A stretch of DNA of 64,000 nucleotides from Cymodocea nodosa (lineage: Eukaryota > Streptophyta > Magnoliopsida > Alismatales > Cymodoceaceae), in contig CM072344.1 of assembly GCA_036874045.1 (NCBI GenBank), forward strand, positions 12,744,501-12,808,500. Direction: 5' to 3'. A program made the translations under genes and the position numbers. Under the pieces are notes generated by a model. The model had not been told where the DNA came from. It was given only the letters and a program-made list of their open reading frames with translations, and ran no database searches. Numbering within the stretch: position 1 is the first letter of the stretch; each line of letters starts with the position of its first letter. Of the stretch, positions 59,707 through 64,000 are shown piece after piece.

Positions 59707-61334
59707 TGTTGAGTATTTTGTTTTAATGATGTGTGCTGAATGAAAGTAATCATATTTGCTCAATTACTATTGCTTATGAAAAGAAATTGAAAACATCAAT
59801 TAATATAGAAAAAGCTTACTGATATAATACTTGTCTATATTGGATCTGAAATTAAACTAAGTTAATAACTAGTCGTTTCATTGCATTAATTTCTCATTTA
59901 ACTAAACGTTAAGTTAACGTGTGTTTTTATTGAAAAGCATGATATGTTTCAAAGTTATATCTTCTATATCATGAACAGTGCATGTTTAGACAACTCGTTA
60001 AGTTAGAGTGTTATTTGTATAGAGATCATGTGAGAACTCGTTAAGTTAGAGGCTTAAAGGTTAAAATAGGTTACGTGAGAACTCGTTAAGTTAGTGAGTA
60101 AAAGAAGAGACGAACTTGTTAAGTTAGTGTTATACACGTGGTGAATTATAAGTTATGAATGTTATATTGTATCACGTGAAGTGCACATGTTTAACTCGTT
60201 AAGTTAACATAACTAAATGCGTTGAGTTGCTATATTGAACACTAAGGCAACGTGTTAGGTTAGCGTTATAAAACTTAAGTTGTTATTTTTGCACGTGGTA
60301 AAATTCTTATTATAAAAACATTTATTTATTACTAGTTCGTTGAGTTATCTGTAACACAACGGAGATGGTTCGTTGAGTTATCGTAACACCACAGAGATGG
60401 TTCGTTGAGTTAGCGTAATACCACAGACTTAGTTTGTTGAGTTAGCTACAGTACTTGTCACGTGAGTTGGCACATGAGGAACTCATTAAGTTATATATCT
60501 ACTTGTTTTACTCGTTTAGTTAACATTAAAGTAATGACTTCTTATTACACTTGATGAAAGATTTTGGACGAGAAAGTTTATTTTGCAGGAAATTTTTCAG
60601 AGATCTAGGATTGATAATTAAAGAAAATTCGAAATGTAAGCGTAGGTCAGAACGTGTGTATTTCGATGAAGGAAAAAGAAAAGACGTAAAGAAGTGGAAG
60701 ACTAATAGTGATTAAACGTAGAGGATATGCATGAAATGAAGATACAGTATAATAGGCATAAAATTCTTGTTGATCAGTTATCCCTGTACACCAAACGAAA
60801 AATTTTTTCAGAGATCAAAAACACCTCTTCAGGAAAAAGCTCTCAAGTGGAAGAAAATTCAATGAAGCAGAAAAAGGTGAGATATATGTCACTGAAGATT
60901 TGAAGTATCAGATGGAAGAAAATTCAGTGAAGCAAAAAAGGTCAGATTTATGTCACTAAATATTTAAAGTATCAGAAGAAAGCAAATTCAATGAAGTAGA
61001 GAAAGAATAGATATTCGTCACTGAAGAATTGCTGAAGAAGAAAGAGAAGAAGAAGAAGAAAGATCTCAAACAGGGAGAAATGTTTTAAATTCTGCAAATT
61101 AGTTTTCTCTGTTTGTAGTTATGAAATTGTTTAGATGAAACATGATATCGATATATAATTGCATCTACAATTTCTAAGGAGAATTGAATTGTATATTGTA
61201 ATTGGAACCTTGAACAAAAATGATTTTATGAAAACAGTGTCTCAACTTGTTTTTGAGTTTTAAAGTTTCAATTATAATCGAAAATGTTGAAAAACACAAT
61301 TCACTCCCCTCTTGTATAACCATATGATCCTACA
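59707..61334 (+). mobile_element. 5' LTR of a copia A-type element (LTR A4)
   Basis: TGTTGAGTATTTTGTTTTAATG ... GATCCTACA, 1,628 bp, aligned end to end with LTRs A1 and A3 with few differences per line. It contains about a dozen CGTTRAGTTA-like repeats (59,910-60,490) and several ACGTG cores, including TATCACGTGA (60,171-60,180) and TCACGTGAG near 60,458. Followed directly by a primer-binding site and gag. Confidence 0.93.
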
Positions 61335-61352
61335 AGTGGTATCAGAACTTTG
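61335..61352 (+). other. Primer-binding site, initiator tRNA-Met type
   Basis: AGTGGTATCAGAACTTTG directly after LTR A4; TGGTATCAGA is the standard plant copia site. Confidence 0.9.
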
Positions 61353-61533
61353 TTAATAATCTTTGATATAAAATCGATACCAACTTATTTAATATCATTG
61401 TTTATTCTGCCTTCCTTGTTTTTAAACAGAAATTAATATCTGAGCATATGATTAACTTTCTTGATTTAAGGCTCAAGTTGTTTTAAAGTTTTAAACTATT
61501 TAAAATCAAATAGGTTGAAAAATCTAAGGTAAG

Positions 61534-62846
61534 ATGGCTACTGAAAATTGAAATTTTTCTTTGTATGAAAGCCAAAATCTTAATCGTCCTTCTTTATTTG
61601 ATGGAATACATTTTGAATATTGGAAATATAGGATGACAATTTTTCTTCAAAGTATAAATCATAAGTTGTGGTTCATGATTTCTAAACCATATACTTTGTT
61701 AACTACTCCTTATAATACTTGGACAATTACTGAAAAAGAAAATAAAACTCTGAATGCTAAGGGCTTAAATATTTTATTTTGTGCATTGAGTTATGAACAG
61801 TTCAGTAAAATGTCGGCATATAAATCTGCTTATGAGGTGTGGCATGCATTAGAAGTTTCACATGAAGTTACTTCTCAAGTTAAAGAGACAAAGATAAACT
61901 TGTTAATTCATAAGTATGAACTCTTTAGATGCATGAAGACGAAAGTATTTCTGAGATGTTTTCCAGATTTCTTGATATCATAAACTCTTTAAAATGCTTA
62001 AGAAAGAATTTTGAACAAAAGGATTTGGTGAGGAAAATTCTCAGATCCCTAAGTTCTAAATGGTCTCATAAAGTAACATCAATTGAGGAATCATGAGATT
62101 TAAATGTTTATACCATGAATGAACTTATAGGAAATTTAACAACTTATGAAGTTCAATTAAATAGATCACTAAGTCACAACAAACTAAAAATGAAGAAAGA
62201 AATAGCCTTCGAAATTAATTCAGATTCTAATATATCTACTGATTCTGACGAGGATTTGATTTTGCTAACTAGGAAATTCAAGAAAGCATGGAAAGCTAGG
62301 AAATAGAAAAGGAACAAAAATGATAAACCCTCAACGTCAAAATCATTGAATGACAAGAATTCTTTATCTAGAAAGTATGTATGTTACAACTGTAAGAAAC
62401 CTGGACATCTTTCTCCAGATTGTCCTATAAGGAAAAATGAAAAGCATAGTAGGACAAATCAAAAGAAGACGGCTCAGAAAACTCAAAAAAAGTTTTACAA
62501 GAAAAAGACTTTGAAGGTCACTTTGGATGACACGTTTGAAAAGTCTGAATCTAAGGAATCATCATCAAAATCTTCACATTCAGAAGAAGAACAAGAGTTA
62601 GAAGACATTGCTCATGTGTGCTTCATGGAAAATGAGTCTAAGGAGGAAACAACATAAAAATGGATCTTAGACAATGGAGCATCAAGTCACATGACCGGAC
62701 AGAAAAGTCTACTAAAAAATTTCACAAATACCAAAAAAGGAAGTGTAACATTTGGAAACAAAAGCAAGGATAAAATCATAGGTATGGACAATGTTCAAAT
62801 AACTCTAACTTGTGTTATTTCGAATGTACTATATGTAGAAAACCTA
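61534..62846 (+). pseudogene. Copia A-type gag and start of protease
   Basis: The ATG at 61,534 gives MATEN then a stop, and continues in frame as NFSLYESQNLNRPSLFDG, HFEYWKYRMTIFLQSINHKL and AYEVWHALEVSHE. A frameshift near 61,930 and a stop near 62,095 break gag. A CCHC knuckle CYNCKKPGHLSPDC lies at 62,382-62,423, followed by a Lys/Ser/Glu-rich linker. Protease reads WILDNGASSHM at about 62,660, with the usual DSG changed to DNG, and runs to LYVENLD. Similarity ends at 62,846. Compared with the minus-strand copy, the long coiled-coil spacer between knuckle and protease is missing. Confidence 0.88.
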
Positions 62847-62963
62847 GATGTGCATTTACACTTATTACCAAGCACCTACTCCTGTAAGAACTCTAGAGTT
62901 AACTATGTTTGGGTAAGAACAGAACCAGGATGGGTGACCATTTGGGAAGTTCTTATGTAGTGC
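62847..62963 (+). ncRNA. 5S rRNA-like sequence
   Basis: About 117 bp align along the whole plant 5S rRNA as I know it. Matching parts are the GATG start, AAGCACC, AGAACTC, GAGTTAA at the A-box position, TTTGGGT, CCAGGATGGGTGACCA at the C box, TTGGGAAGTTCT, and a final TGC. The intermediate and C-box parts of the internal Pol III promoter are the best kept. Many substitutions are present, so it is not a functional ribosomal gene. Candidates are a 5S pseudogene, a 5S-derived SINE, or part of a Cassandra-type TRIM LTR, which is known to carry 5S sequence. Confidence 0.75.
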
Positions 62964-63095
62964 CTATGGGCAGTAGTGCTGGCTCTGCTCAAGCGTTGGC
63001 AAGTTGTAGGTATGTGCACCACTTACCCAATTCACATGTCAACATTGTGGGCCTTGTCTTAGTTAGTAATCTCAATCGAGTTGGTAGATGGGGCC
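62964..63095 (+). other. Short unassigned segment after the 5S-like sequence
   Basis: About 130 bp, less AT-rich than its surroundings, between the 5S-like sequence and LTR G5. It belongs to neither the copia nor the gypsy element and probably arrived with the 5S-like sequence. Confidence 0.5.
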
Positions 63096-63857
63096 TGTTT
63101 AGAATGAAAAAGTGCATATTATTAACAGTTAAATGATGGTTAATTGCATAATATTTAGCTTATCATATGAGAATTAAGCCATTATGTTATAATTGCACTG
63201 TTATATGCTTTAATTGAAGAATCTGCTTAATTTTGTAGAATTAATGTTAATTTAGTACATTTCTGAACTATTGCAGGTTGTGAAATTGCCGAACATGTAT
63301 CAGATAGTTATGTTTAAATTGCCGAACAGTTATGTTTTGAGAGAATATTTTATTATTTCCTGAAGTACACATGTCGAAACCATAATGAATGACTTAAGGG
63401 AACTTTCGGTGAGTTATCTATAACTATTCGAAATGCACCTAAGCATCGAATAGTTAGATTTATGCACGTGTTGAATTTAAATGCTTTAGTATATCACGTA
63501 AGATGCACATGTTTAACTCGTTAAGTTAGCATAACTGTACACGTTGAGTTACATGAATACGCACTAAGGTAACGTGTTATGTTAGATCAACCTATGGGAT
63601 CAGCTTTAGTATACGCACTAAGGACAATTCTCAAGTTCTTCAGCAATTCCTTGTGGGATCGACCTATACTTGCACACTGATAGAATAGACACTATGCACT
63701 TGCAGTTAAAGTACAAATTGGAATTAATATCTAAATTGTATTAAAGGTTGTTTGTTTACTTCTAAAAGAAAGAATAGGCATAAAGATAAATTAACTAAGT
63801 AAAAACAGAAGTAACAAATTCAAGTTTTTCTAGTGTAGTGGTGGGAAAACGTAAACA
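63096..63857 (+). mobile_element. 5' LTR of a gypsy element (LTR G5)
   Basis: Starts TGTTTAGAATGAAAAAGTGC and ends near GGGAAAACGTAAACA, 762 bp. It lacks about 0.8 kb of the middle relative to G2 (break at about 63,590) but keeps both ends and the GGGATCGACCTATACTTGC block. A primer-binding site follows after 7 bp, so this is the 5' LTR of an element leaving the window. Confidence 0.85.
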
Positions 63858-63864
63858 AGTTTTA

Positions 63865-63882
63865 TGGCGCCGTTGCCAGGGA
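63865..63882 (+). other. Primer-binding site, tRNA-Asp type
   Basis: TGGCGCCGTTGCCAGGGA differs by one base from the TGGCGCCGTTGCCGGGGA site typical of Athila-group gypsy elements, which pairs with tRNA-Asp. It confirms the superfamily of the G LTRs. Confidence 0.92.
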
Positions 63883-64000
63883 ATTGAATTGAATTAAATT
63901 GAATTAATATAAGCAACTGTTAGAGTTGTTTCATTTTAATAGCCAAAGTTGTGTGTTTTCTTCTATAATTGAGATTATGGCATATGTTTATGCTCAAAGA
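63883..64000 (+). other. Start of the gypsy internal region
   Basis: Leader with GAATTGAATT-type repeats, then an ATG at 63,977 giving MAYVYAQR to the window edge. This may be the gag start, but 8 codons cannot establish it. Confidence 0.35.

Overview
This is a plant nuclear window of about 70% A+T that is almost entirely nested transposable elements. Only the first 90 bases look like an ordinary host gene: on the minus strand they encode the first 30 residues of a protein with a plastid-transit-peptide-like N-terminus. The GC-rich codon use there mildly suggests a monocot, but this is weak evidence. No tRNA gene, CRISPR array or bacterial-type operon was seen.

Layout. 1-90: 5' end of the host gene; 91-1,830: its upstream region and unassigned DNA. 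1,834-3,349: 3' end of a minus-strand Ty1/copia element (D). 3,350-10,761: a pile of plus-strand pieces: a copia LTR (B1), a second copia LTR with gag and protease (C), a Ty3/gypsy LTR (G1), and a third copia gag-protease piece (B). 10,762-24,270: a minus-strand, Sirevirus-like copia (A) with gag, protease, integrase, RT, RNase H and an extra ORF3 between two LTRs. A second ORF3 tail lies beyond the upstream LTR, so this is a tandem element sharing an LTR. 24,271-38,864: the plus-strand continuation of copia B (integrase, RT, RNase H, ORF3, 3' LTR). It is interrupted by a solo A-type LTR with a perfect 5-bp target duplication (25,845-27,486) and by a complete 4.47-kb PIF/Harbinger DNA transposon with TIRs and a TTA duplication (29,774-34,241).

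38,865-50,853: Athila-like Ty3/gypsy material: LTR pieces, pol, an ORF3, then gag and an F-box gene copy, in a non-canonical order. 50,853-51,245: a palindromic satellite. About 51,250-56,017: a second PIF/Harbinger element with an uninterrupted three-exon transposase. 56,018-59,706: an inverted gypsy LTR, a second F-box copy and the 3' end of a gypsy element. 59,707-62,846: an A-type copia LTR with gag and protease. 62,847-62,963: a 5S rRNA-like sequence. 63,096-64,000: a gypsy 5' LTR with a tRNA-Asp-type primer-binding site, running off the window.

The most unusual theme is module sharing across the two LTR-retrotransposon superfamilies. The same ORF3 domain follows pol in the copia and the gypsy elements. 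A noncoding stretch of about 0.8 kb after copia A pol reappears just before a gypsy 3' LTR. Copia LTRs A and C and gypsy LTR G also share a block of about 100 bp and arrays of short CGTTRAGTTA-like repeats. A host-type F-box gene travels with the gypsy element in two copies. Nearly all coding regions are broken by stops and frameshifts. The exception is the second Harbinger transposase.
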